From DASZPL01 sp035550315 (GTDB taxonomy: Bacteria; Actinomycetota; Actinomycetes; JAFAQI01), in the NCBI GenBank assembly GCA_035550315.1, contig DASZPL010000081.1:1-18965 (forward strand): a stretch of DNA of 18,965 nucleotides, given 5' to 3'. The notes beneath the pieces were generated by a model. That model made no database searches. It saw only the letters and a list, made by a program, of their open reading frames with translations, and was not told where the DNA came from. This document shows, one piece after another, positions 1-6,504 of the stretch. The stretch's first letter is position 1. Each line of letters begins with the position of its first letter. The position numbers and the translations under genes are program-made.

Positions 1-693
1 CCGGCGCGGCGGGCCGACCGGGTCGCGCGGCTGCGGTTCCCGGACCCGGCTCCCTGCGGCCGGGTGCCGCTGACCGCCACGGGGCTGTCGAAGTCGTACG
101 GCTCGCTCGAAGTGTTCACCGACGTCGATCTGGCGATCGACCGCGGCAGCCGGGTGGTCGTGCTCGGACTGAACGGCGCCGGCAAGACGACGCTGCTTCG
201 CCTGCTCGCCGGCGTCGAGGCGCCCGACACCGGAGAAGTCCTCCCGGGCCACGGCTTGCGCCTCGGCTACTACGCGCAGGAGCACGAGACCCTCGACCCG
301 GACGCGACCGTGTTGGCCAATCTGGCCGCCGTCGCGCCTGACCTGCCGGAGGTCGACCAGCGCAAGGTGCTCGGCTCGTTCCTGTTCACCGGCGACACCG
401 TCGGCCAGCCCGCCGGCACGTTGTCCGGCGGCGAGAAGACGCGGCTGGCGCTGGCCCGCCTCGTCGTGTCCAGCGCGAACGTGCTGCTGCTCGACGAGCC
501 GACGAACAACCTCGATCCCGCCAGCCGCGACCAGGTGCTGGGAGCGCTGCGCTCCTACCGTGGTGCGATCGTGCTGGTCACTCACGACGAAGGTGCAGTA
601 GCAGCACTCGATCCGGAACGCGTCTTGCTGTTGCCCGACGGCGTCGAGGATCATTGGAGCGCGGAGCTGTCCGACCTGGTGGCGCTGGCATGA
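1..693 (+). CDS. ABC-F family ATP-binding protein, C-terminal part (5' end outside window)
   Basis: The reading frame is open from the first base and ends in TGA at 691-693, so only the C-terminal half of the protein is visible. The visible part is the second nucleotide-binding domain of an ABC-F protein (two cytoplasmic ATPase domains on one chain, no membrane domain). ABC-F proteins act on the ribosome, as translation factors or antibiotic-protection proteins. Visible motifs are Walker A GLNGAGKTT, the ABC signature LSGGEKTRLALAR, Walker B and switch LLLDEPTNNLD, and the switch histidine in LVTHD. DEPTNNLD is typical of ABC-F rather than of exporters. The GTG at 64-66 is an internal codon: the upstream residues (ARRADRVARLRFPDP) read as the normal inter-domain linker. 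The stop overlaps an ATG at 690 (ATGA), so the next gene is closely linked. Whether it is an Ettt-like housekeeping or a resistance type cannot be decided. Confidence 0.93.
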   Translation, partial: PARRADRVARLRFPDPAPCGRVPLTATGLSKSYGSLEVFTDVDLAIDRGSRVVVLGLNGAGKTTLLRLLAGVEAPDTGEVLPGHGLRLGYYAQEHETLDPDATVLANLAAVAPDLPEVDQRKVLGSFLFTGDTVGQPAGTLSGGEKTRLALARLVVSSANVLLLDEPTNNLDPASRDQVLGALRSYRGAIVLVTHDEGAVAALDPERVLLLPDGVEDHWSAELSDLVALA

Positions 694-701
694 CCGGATG
701 C

Positions 702-706
702 GGAGG
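702..706 (+). promoter_or_regulatory. Ribosome binding site GGAGG deciding the start of the small HTH gene
   Basis: GGAGG lies 7 nt before the GTG at 714. It makes that GTG a better start than the ATG at 690, which overlaps the preceding stop codon and has no comparable site. Confidence 0.6.
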
Positions 707-713
707 TGTGACG

Positions 714-923
714 GTGGCGGAACTGAAAAAGGGAAACCGGATCACGGGTGCCGAGCGCGACAAGCTCTCGGCCGGACTACGCAAGCGGTACGACGCCGGG
801 GAGAGCATCCGGGATCTGGCGTCGTCGACCGGTCGTTCCTACGGTTTCGTGCATCGCGTCCTGGTCGAGTCCGGCGCCAAGCTGCGCGGCCGCGGCGGCC
901 CGACCCGACGGAAGCAGTCCTGA
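714..923 (+). CDS. Small helix-turn-helix domain protein (69 aa)
   Basis: A 69-residue basic protein beginning MAELKKGNRITG. A helix-turn-helix of the kind seen in resolvase or sigma-like DNA-binding domains lies at about residues 30-53 (ESIRDLASSTGRSYGFVHRV), followed by a short basic tail rich in Gly and Arg (LRGRGGPTRRKQS). There is no effector domain, so it would act alone or as a small nucleoid or regulatory protein; its target is unknown. From memory, close relatives of this small protein occur in many actinobacteria next to an ABC-F gene and a crotonase gene, as here. The start is GTG 714, preceded by GGAGG; ATG 690 in the same frame would add eight residues and overlap the ABC-F stop. 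The stop TGA at 921-923 overlaps the probable start of the next gene. A protein product is likely; the function is not established. Confidence 0.8.
   Translation: MAELKKGNRITGAERDKLSAGLRKRYDAGESIRDLASSTGRSYGFVHRVLVESGAKLRGRGGPTRRKQS
910..914 (+). promoter_or_regulatory. Shine-Dalgarno-like GGAAG before a CTG start
   Basis: GGAAG lies 5 nt before CTG 920. It supports initiation of the crotonase gene at a non-canonical CTG inside the end of the HTH gene. Confidence 0.4.
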
Positions 924-1726
924 GCGCGGCACCGGTCGACGTCGATCTCTCGACCGTCGGCCTGCGATTCGACGTCGACGGCGCCGTCGCGCGGCTCACG
1001 CTGTGCCGGCCGGAGCGGCGCAACGCGCAGACACCGAGCATGTGGTTGGCGCTCGCCGCGATCGGAGCCGCCGTCCCCGACGACGTCCGCGTTGTCGTGG
1101 TGGCCGGCGAGGGACCGTCGTTTTCCGCCGGCCTCGATCGCCGGATGTTCACGCCGGAGGGGGTCCCCGGCGAGGGCTCGCTCGATGAGGTGTTCGCCGG
1201 CGACGACGGCCGGGTCGCGTCGGTGATCGCGTCGTACCAAGCCGGGTTCAGCTGGCTGCGCGACCCGCGGTTCGTCTCGGTGGCCGCCGTGCGCGGGCAC
1301 GCGGTCGGCGCCGGGTTCCAGCTCGCGCTCGCGTGCGACCTGCGGGTGGTCGCCGACGACGCGCAGTTCACGATGGCCGAGCCGACCCTCGGCCTGGTGC
1401 CCGATCTCGGCGGCACCCAGCCGCTGGTCGAGCTGATCGGCTACCCGCGGGCGCTCGAGATCTGTGCAACCGGGCGGCGGTTCAGCGCTGCCGAGGCGGA
1501 GCGCACCGGGCTGGCCAACCTCGTCGTTCCCGGCGACCAGCTGGAGACCGCGACGGACGACCTGGTCGCCGCGCTGCTGTCCACCAACCGCGACGCGGTG
1601 GCCGGCACCAAGCGGCTGCTGATCGATGCCCGGTCGCGGTCCTACGACGAGCAGCTGCAGGCCGAGCGGGAGATCCAGGTCGGGCGGCTTCGGGCACTGC
1701 GAGCCGCGGCGGCGGCCGCCCTTTAG
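920..1726 (+). CDS. Crotonase-family protein (enoyl-CoA hydratase/isomerase superfamily)
   Basis: About 268 residues, the normal length for this superfamily, which binds acyl-CoA and stabilises an enolate in an oxyanion hole. The CoA-binding and oxyanion segment is present (RPERRNAQTPSMW; EGPSFSAGLDRRMF; HAVGAGFQLALACDL; MAEPTLGLVPDLGGTQ). Compared with rat mitochondrial enoyl-CoA hydratase, the second catalytic Glu (164) matches Glu154 here, but the first (144) aligns with Gln134. Asp162 sits where isomerase-type members often carry an acid. Simple hydratase activity is therefore uncertain, and an isomerase or other crotonase reaction is possible. No ATG, GTG or TTG fits the N-terminus: in frame, CTG 920 comes just before the first conserved strand and overlaps the HTH stop by 3 bases (CTGA), with GGAAG upstream. 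An in-frame ATG at 698 would add 74 residues of non-protein-like sequence. It is followed after 9 nt by an acyl-CoA dehydrogenase gene, which suggests acyl-CoA metabolism. Confidence 0.85.
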   Translation: MSAAPVDVDLSTVGLRFDVDGAVARLTLCRPERRNAQTPSMWLALAAIGAAVPDDVRVVVVAGEGPSFSAGLDRRMFTPEGVPGEGSLDEVFAGDDGRVASVIASYQAGFSWLRDPRFVSVAAVRGHAVGAGFQLALACDLRVVADDAQFTMAEPTLGLVPDLGGTQPLVELIGYPRALEICATGRRFSAAEAERTGLANLVVPGDQLETATDDLVAALLSTNRDAVAGTKRLLIDARSRSYDEQLQAEREIQVGRLRALRAAAAAAL

Positions 1727-1729
1727 GCT
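1724..1729 (+). promoter_or_regulatory. Candidate -10 element TAGGCT for leaderless acyl-CoA dehydrogenase mRNA
   Basis: TAGGCT fits the actinobacterial -10 pattern TANNNT and ends 6 nt before GTG 1736. Its first three bases are the crotonase stop codon. No convincing -35 and no Shine-Dalgarno sequence is present. Confidence 0.45.
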
Positions 1730-1735
1730 GGCTCG

Positions 1736-2887
1736 GTGGACCTCGCCCTCAGCCCCGAACAAGCCGCCACCCGCCAGGCCGTCCGCGACTGGGTCGACGC
1801 CGTCGTCGCCCCGGCCGCGATCCGCAACGACCGCGAGGAGCGGTTTCCGCAGGAGGCGCTCGACGGGCTGCGGCGCGACGGCTGGATCGGCCTGACCATC
1901 CCGGCGGAGTACGGCGGCGGCGGCGCCGACCCGCTGACCTACTGTCTGGTGATCGAGGAGCTGGGCCGCGGCGACGCGAACGTCCGCTCCATCCTGTCGG
2001 TGCACCTCGGCCTGGTTGCCGGGTCGATCGCGCGGTGGGGGACCGACGAGCAGAAGCAGCAGTGGCTGCCGGCGATGGCGTCGGGCGAGACGCTCGGCTG
2101 CTTCTGCCTCACCGAACCTGACCACGGCTCCGATCCGGCGTCGCTCGAGACCAGCGCGGTGCGGGAGGGCGACTCCTACCGGATCAACGGCTCGAAGATC
2201 TTCATCACAAACGGTGACATCGCCGGTGTCGCCCTGGTAATGGCGCGCACTGGCGGCCCGGGCGCCCGTGGCGTCTCGGCGTTCCTGGTGCCGTGTGACA
2301 CGCCAGGCTTCAACCCCAAGCCGATCCACGGCAAGCTCGGCCTGCGGTCGTGCGACACTGCCGAGATCGCGCTCGACGACGTCGTCATCCCGGTGTCGGC
2401 GCTCCTCGGTTCGGAGGGCGACGGCATCAAGGTGGCGCTCTCGGCGCTCGACGACGGCAGGATGTCGCTCGCGGCATCCTGCGTCGGCCTGGCGCAGAAC
2501 GCGCTCGAGGTGATGACGTCCTACGCCGGGCAGCGTGAGCAGTTCGGCAAGCCGATCGCGTCGTACCAGCTGGTGCAGGAGCTGATCGCGGACACCGCGG
2601 TCGAGGTCGACGCGGCCCGGCTGCTGACCTGGCGGGTCGCCGACCTGAAGATGCGGGGCGAGAAGTACACCCTGGCGGCGTCGATGGCGAAGTACTACGC
2701 ATCGGAAGCGTCGGTGCGGGCCGCGAACGCCGCCGTGCAGGTGCACGGCGGATACGGCTACGTCGACGAGTTCGTCGTCGGCAAGCTGCTGCGCGACGCG
2801 CGGGTGACGACGCTCTACGAGGGCACCTCGCAGGTGCAGAAGCTGCTCATCGGGCGCGCGTTGACCGGCGTCTCCGCGTTCACCTAG
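1736..2887 (+). CDS. Acyl-CoA dehydrogenase
   Basis: A 383-residue flavoprotein of the acyl-CoA dehydrogenase family, which oxidises acyl-CoA to the 2,3-enoyl-CoA and passes electrons to electron-transfer flavoprotein. The domain order is complete: N-terminal helical domain (residues 1-120), middle beta domain with the FAD and substrate motif CFCLTEPDHGSD and the segment RINGSKIFITNG, and C-terminal helical domain with the quinone- and FAD-contacting segments REQFGKPIASYQ and QVHGGYGYVDE. The catalytic base is Glu362 in LYEGTSQVQKLLIGR, the position used by short- and medium-chain and butyryl-CoA type enzymes. The start GTG 1736 gives a standard N-terminus; the upstream hexamer suggests a leaderless transcript. 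The gene follows the crotonase gene by 9 nt and converges on the tryptophan dioxygenase gene with only 6 bases between stops. Chain-length preference cannot be read from the sequence. Confidence 0.95.
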   Translation: MDLALSPEQAATRQAVRDWVDAVVAPAAIRNDREERFPQEALDGLRRDGWIGLTIPAEYGGGGADPLTYCLVIEELGRGDANVRSILSVHLGLVAGSIARWGTDEQKQQWLPAMASGETLGCFCLTEPDHGSDPASLETSAVREGDSYRINGSKIFITNGDIAGVALVMARTGGPGARGVSAFLVPCDTPGFNPKPIHGKLGLRSCDTAEIALDDVVIPVSALLGSEGDGIKVALSALDDGRMSLAASCVGLAQNALEVMTSYAGQREQFGKPIASYQLVQELIADTAVEVDAARLLTWRVADLKMRGEKYTLAASMAKYYASEASVRAANAAVQVHGGYGYVDEFVVGKLLRDARVTTLYEGTSQVQKLLIGRALTGVSAFT

Positions 2888-2893
2888 CCCGCG

Positions 2894-3691
2894 TCACAGC
2901 TCGGTGCGGAGCTGCCAGAGCAGCGGGAAGAACCGCAGATCCCGTCGCTCGCGCAGGTAGCCGACGCCGACCGAGCCGCCGGTGCCCGGCTTATAGCCGA
3001 TCTCGCGTTCCACCACCGTGGTGTGCAGCGCTCGCCACTGCGCCGACAGCTCGTCGTGGTCGAGCAGCCCTTCGGCGATGTCCCACAGGTCGCCGTACGA
3101 CGCCCGGTCGCGGGCGATGGCGAGCAGCGACTGCCGGACGTCGTCGGTGCTGTTCGTCGCGAGCCCGCGCCCGCCGAGCGTCGCGACGAAGCCATCCCAC
3201 AGCGTCGGCTCGTCCAGCCGGCGGCGCAGTCGCGCCAGCTGCTCGTGGGTGGTGCCGCGCAGCCGGCTCACCACTCGCTCGTCTTTCAACCCGGACAGGA
3301 ACTCCAGCTCGCGGAACTGCACCGATTGGAACCCGGAGGCGGGCGCGAGCAGCAACCGGAAGTCGAGGAAGTCCTGCGGCGACATGGTCTCGAGCACCGG
3401 CAGCTGAGCGATGAGGACGTGCTCGACCTGCACGACCCGGCGCAGCAGGTGACGCACCCGCCACGCGGCGTCGGCGTCCGCGACTCCGCCGAGCAACAGG
3501 TCGCGCACCATCGTCAGCTCGTGCAGCAGCAACTTGAACCACAGCTCGTAGACCTGATGCATGGTGATGAACAGCAGCTCGTCGTGCGACGGCGGATCGG
3601 ACTCGGGCACTTGCTGCTGTAGCAGGACGTCGAGTCGCAGGTAGCTTCCATAGGAGAGCTGGCCACCGGCTTCGCCGAACTGGGTTGTCAT
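2894..3691 (-). CDS. kynA: Tryptophan 2,3-dioxygenase
   Basis: A haem dioxygenase that opens the indole ring of L-tryptophan to N-formylkynurenine, the first step of the kynurenine pathway, in the cytoplasm. The chosen start gives 265 residues, slightly shorter than the well-studied Xanthomonas enzyme (about 300). Landmarks are LLFITMHQVYELWFK with the substrate-pocket His45, the ASGFQSVQFRELEFL segment with the Arg that contacts the Trp carboxylate, and RALHTTVVEREIGYKPGTGG with the proximal haem ligand His223 followed by the conserved GTGGS loop. The start ATG 3691 (MTTQF) is preceded by TATGGT at 7 nt, which suits a leaderless mRNA; an in-frame ATG at 3703 would add four residues and would destroy that arrangement. 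The frame stays open to 3841, but that extension looks non-coding. No other kynurenine-pathway gene lies in the window. The gene is divergent from the ABC exporter. Confidence 0.94.
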   Translation of the reverse strand: MTTQFGEAGGQLSYGSYLRLDVLLQQQVPESDPPSHDELLFITMHQVYELWFKLLLHELTMVRDLLLGGVADADAAWRVRHLLRRVVQVEHVLIAQLPVLETMSPQDFLDFRLLLAPASGFQSVQFRELEFLSGLKDERVVSRLRGTTHEQLARLRRRLDEPTLWDGFVATLGGRGLATNSTDDVRQSLLAIARDRASYGDLWDIAEGLLDHDELSAQWRALHTTVVEREIGYKPGTGGSVGVGYLRERRDLRFFPLLWQLRTEL

Positions 3692-3698
3692 CCTTCGG

Positions 3699-3704
3699 AC
3701 CATA
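3699..3704 (-). promoter_or_regulatory. Candidate -10 element TATGGT for leaderless tryptophan dioxygenase mRNA
   Basis: Read on the minus strand, TATGGT is followed by 7 nt and then ATG 3691. There is no clear -35. It overlaps a candidate -10 on the other strand. Confidence 0.45.
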
Positions 3705-3708
3705 CGGT
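3703..3708 (+). promoter_or_regulatory. Candidate -10 element TACGGT for the ABC exporter
   Basis: TACGGT fits TANNNT and would give a leader of roughly 50 nt containing the GGAGG at 3753-3757. It shares two bases with the TATGGT on the minus strand; together they form the near-palindrome ACCATACGGT. No good -35 was found, so this is tentative. Confidence 0.25.
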
Positions 3709-3752
3709 GGTGATGCGGGAACGGAATCGCGCCCGCCAACGTTGCCCGGTAC

Positions 3753-3757
3753 GGAGG
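3753..3757 (+). promoter_or_regulatory. Ribosome binding site GGAGG of the ABC exporter
   Basis: GGAGG lies 10 nt before ATG 3768 and 16 nt before the in-frame ATG 3774, which supports the first ATG although the spacing is on the long side. Confidence 0.5.
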
Positions 3758-3767
3758 TAGTGCAGGT

Positions 3768-5711
3768 ATGTCGATGGGCGGGCCGATGGCCGGGTGGCAC
3801 CTGGCCCGGTCGTTCCAGCGCGACAGCTCCGTCGTCGACAAGCAGCTGCCGCCTGGGACGTTGCGCCGGATCGCGCGGTTCGCCAGTCCCTACCGCCGCC
3901 AGCTGGTCTGGTTCCTGCTGCTGATCATCCTGGACGCGGCGATCGGTGCGGTGAACCCGTTGATCTTCCGGGCGATCATCGACCACGGCATCATCAAGGG
4001 CCGGGTCGGAATCACCGAGCTGCTGGCCGGCGTGGTCGCGCTGCTCGCACTGCTCGACGCCGTGGACTCGCTGGGCAGCCGGTGGTTCTCCGCCCGGATC
4101 GGCGAGGGCCTGATCTACGACATGCGCTCGAAGGTCTTCGAGCACATCCAGCGGATGCCGATCGCGTTCTTCACCCGCACCCAGACCGGCGCACTGATCA
4201 GCCGGATCAACAACGACGTGCTCGGCGCGCAGCAGGCATTCACCGGCACGCTGTCCAACGTCGTCAGCAACGTCATCAGCGTCGGCATCGTGCTGGCCGC
4301 GATGTTTGTGCTGTCGTGGCAGATCACGTTGCTCGCGCTGGTGCTGCTGCCGCTGTTCATCGTGCCGGCGCGGCTGATGTCGGGCCGGTTGCAGCGGATC
4401 ACGCGGGAGAGCTACGCCCTCAACGCCGAGATGTCCTCGCAGATGACCGAGCGGTTCAACATGGCCGGCGCCTTACTGGTGAAGCTGTTCGGCCGCCCCG
4501 CCGACGAGGATCAGGTGTTCCGCGGCAAGGCGCGTCGGGTCGCCGACATCGGCGTGCAGCAGGCGATGTATGCCCGGATCCTGTTCGTCTCACTGACGTT
4601 GGTCGCCTCGCTGGCGACCGCGCTGGTCTACGGTCTCGGCGGCCGGCTCGCGATCCAAGGTTCGCTGACCGTCGGCACCGTCGTCGCCCTCACCGCGTTC
4701 CTCAACCGGCTCTACGGACCGCTCACCTCGCTGTCGAACGTCCAGGTCGACGTGATGACCGCGCTGGTCAGCTTCGACCGCGTCTTCGAGGTGCTGGACC
4801 TCCAGCCGATGATCACCGACGCGCCGGACGCCGAGCAGCTGACCGTCGAGCCCGGCCACGCTCCGGCGGTCGAGTTCGACCACGTCAACTTCCGCTACCC
4901 GACGGCCGCCGAGGTGTCGCTGGCGTCGCTGGAGTCCATCGCCATCCTCGACAACGCGCCGCCGAAACAGGTGCTGTTCGACGTCAGCTTCACAATCGAG
5001 CCCGGGCAACTGGTCGCGCTGGTCGGCCCCTCCGGCGCCGGTAAGACGACGATCTCGCAGCTGGTGAGCCGGATGTACGACGTCCAGTCCGGCGCCGTCC
5101 GGGTCGGCGGCAAGGACGTCCGCGACGTGACGCTGGCATCGTTGCGCAGCGTGGTCGGCGTGGTCACACAGGACGCCCACATGTTCCACGACACGATTCG
5201 CGCGAACCTCATCTATGCCGACCCGCACGCCAGCGATAAGCGGCTCTGGGAGGTCATCGACGCAGCGCAGATCGGTGATCTGGTGCGCTCGCTGCCGGAT
5301 GGGCTCGACACGCTGGTCGGTGACCGCGGCTACCGGCTCTCGGGCGGCGAGAAGCAGCGGTTGGCGATCGCCCGGCTGTTGCTGAAGGCGCCTTCGCTCG
5401 TCGTACTCGACGAGGCGACCGCGCACCTGGACTCGGAGTCCGAGGGCGCGGTGCAACGCGCGCTGGCGACGGCGTTGCAGGGCCGCACCTCACTGGTGAT
5501 CGCGCACCGGCTCTCGACCGTCCGCGAGGCCGACCTGATCCTGGTCGTGGATGACGGTCGGATCGTCGAGCGCGGCCGCCACGACGAGCTGATCGAAGCC
5601 GGCGGCCTGTACGCCGAGCTGTCGCGGACGCAGTTCAATGCCTCGCCGAGCTCGCCGCTGCCGGCCTCACCCGACCCGATCGTCGATCTGCTCGCCGATA
5701 CCTCCGGTTGA
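3768..5711 (+). CDS. ABC exporter half-transporter (membrane domain fused to ATPase)
   Basis: A 647-residue half-transporter that would work as a homo- or heterodimer in the cytoplasmic membrane. An N-terminal type IV ABC exporter membrane domain (about residues 40-340, six predicted helices starting at LVWFLLLIILDAAIGAV) is followed by a complete ATPase domain. This has an A-loop Tyr377, Walker A GPSGAGKTT (420-428, Lys426), Q-loop VTQDAHMFHDTI, signature LSGGEKQRLAIAR (from 524), Walker B LVVLDEATAHLD (Asp548, Glu549) and switch His580. All catalytic residues are intact. An insertion of about 22 residues (380-401) separates the A-loop strand from the next strand; from memory, this is a feature of an actinobacterial subgroup. 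The substrate (drug, lipid or peptide) cannot be told. No partner half-transporter is adjacent, which favours a homodimer. The C-terminal 30 residues are Pro- and Ser-rich. Confidence 0.94.
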   Translation: MSMGGPMAGWHLARSFQRDSSVVDKQLPPGTLRRIARFASPYRRQLVWFLLLIILDAAIGAVNPLIFRAIIDHGIIKGRVGITELLAGVVALLALLDAVDSLGSRWFSARIGEGLIYDMRSKVFEHIQRMPIAFFTRTQTGALISRINNDVLGAQQAFTGTLSNVVSNVISVGIVLAAMFVLSWQITLLALVLLPLFIVPARLMSGRLQRITRESYALNAEMSSQMTERFNMAGALLVKLFGRPADEDQVFRGKARRVADIGVQQAMYARILFVSLTLVASLATALVYGLGGRLAIQGSLTVGTVVALTAFLNRLYGPLTSLSNVQVDVMTALVSFDRVFEVLDLQPMITDAPDAEQLTVEPGHAPAVEFDHVNFRYPTAAEVSLASLESIAILDNAPPKQVLFDVSFTIEPGQLVALVGPSGAGKTTISQLVSRMYDVQSGAVRVGGKDVRDVTLASLRSVVGVVTQDAHMFHDTIRANLIYADPHASDKRLWEVIDAAQIGDLVRSLPDGLDTLVGDRGYRLSGGEKQRLAIARLLLKAPSLVVLDEATAHLDSESEGAVQRALATALQGRTSLVIAHRLSTVREADLILVVDDGRIVERGRHDELIEAGGLYAELSRTQFNASPSSPLPASPDPIVDLLADTSG

Positions 5712-5731
5712 CGGCGGATGGTGGCCGGCCT

Positions 5732-5747
5732 CGCCGTTCTCCCGGCG
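5732..5747. terminator. Weak GC hairpin between convergent genes
   Basis: CGCCG and CGGCG can pair around a 6-base loop in the 38-base gap between the exporter stop and the SDR stop. There is no T tract on either strand, so it is at most a weak bidirectional terminator. Confidence 0.2.
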
Positions 5748-5749
5748 GG

Positions 5750-6493
5750 TCAGACCGCGCGCAATGCACCGCCGTCGACCGGTATGACGCAACCGGTCAG
5801 GTAGGACGCCGCAGGGGAGAGCGCGAAGGTGGCGACCCGGCCGAACTCCTCGGGCTCGCCAAATCGGCGAAGCGGGATCGACTCCGCGAGCCGGTCACGG
5901 GAGGCGGCGTCCGGGGTCAGCGACAGCGTCCGGTCGGTGGAAACCCGGCCGGGAAGGAAGCCCACCACCCGGATGCCGCGCGGGCCCACCTCGTCGGCCA
6001 GCTGCTTGGCCCACATCGCGAGGCCGGGCCGCAACCCGCTCGAGATGGCGAGGCCCGGGATCGGCGCCTTGACCGACGTCGACAGCACGAGTCCGACAGC
6101 ACCGCCGTCGTCGAGCCGGCTGATGACCGCTCGCGCGGTGCGCACCGCGCCGAGGAACACCGACTCGAACGCGTCGCGCCACTGCTCGTCGGTGGCATCG
6201 AGCGCCGGCGTGGCCGGCGGCCCGCCGACGCTGATCAGGGCGCCGTCGAGCCGGCCCCAGCGCTCGACCGCGGCGGCGACCAGCCAATCCGGCGCGTCCG
6301 GATCGGCGTTGTCCGCGACCGCGCCTTGGGCGTTGTTGCCCAGCCGCTCTACGGCCGCGGCAACGGCGTCACCCGAGCGCGACGCGACCAGCACGTTCGC
6401 GCCCTCGGCAACCAACGCTGCGGCCGCGGCGTACCCCAGTCCCTTGCTGCCACCGGTGACGACGTACACGCGGCCGGTCAGCCCCAAGTCCAC
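5750..6493 (-). CDS. SDR-fold protein with altered catalytic motif
   Basis: A 247-residue single-domain short-chain dehydrogenase/reductase fold. The N-terminal dinucleotide-binding motif is intact (VVTGGSKGLG, residues 11-20), and the C-terminal VDGG motif common to FabG-like members is present (IPVDGGALRAV). The active site is unusual. Aligning SSGLRPGLAMWAKQLA with the usual YxxxK helix puts Ser151 at the catalytic Tyr and Arg155 at the Lys; Ser138 keeps the usual 13-residue spacing to that position. The Asn-Ala-Gly motif is replaced by SVGG (88-91). It may have no classical reductase activity, or may use other residues. From memory, a FabG-like actinobacterial subgroup shares this pattern. 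The start is GTG 6493 with AAGGG (6500-6504) 6 nt upstream, inside the aconitase stop region, so it should be translated from the aconitase mRNA. The physiological substrate is unknown. Confidence 0.88.
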   Translation of the reverse strand: MDLGLTGRVYVVTGGSKGLGYAAAAALVAEGANVLVASRSGDAVAAAVERLGNNAQGAVADNADPDAPDWLVAAAVERWGRLDGALISVGGPPATPALDATDEQWRDAFESVFLGAVRTARAVISRLDDGGAVGLVLSTSVKAPIPGLAISSGLRPGLAMWAKQLADEVGPRGIRVVGFLPGRVSTDRTLSLTPDAASRDRLAESIPLRRFGEPEEFGRVATFALSPAASYLTGCVIPVDGGALRAV

Positions 6494-6499
6494 GAGGGG

Positions 6500-6504
6500 C
6501 CCTT
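6500..6504 (-). promoter_or_regulatory. Ribosome binding site AAGGG of the SDR gene
   Basis: On the minus strand AAGGG lies 6 nt before GTG 6493 and shares bases with the aconitase TAA stop (6503-6505). This shows a follower gene inside an operon. Confidence 0.55.

Noticed and set aside
839..2746. 635-codon minus-strand frame opposite crotonase and acyl-CoA dehydrogenase
   Set aside because: It is a shadow of the two real genes; it has no conserved motifs and no start signal.
3685..3690. TTGTCA as a -35 for the ABC exporter
   Set aside because: It matches the -35 consensus well but is only 12 bases from the candidate -10 TACGGT, and no TANNNT lies at 16-19 bases.
3692..3841. Upstream extension of tryptophan dioxygenase to 3841 or 3703
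   Set aside because: The extension is Pro/His/Arg-rich and not family-like, and it would overlap the exporter start; ATG 3691 fits the family N-terminus and the TATGGT spacing.
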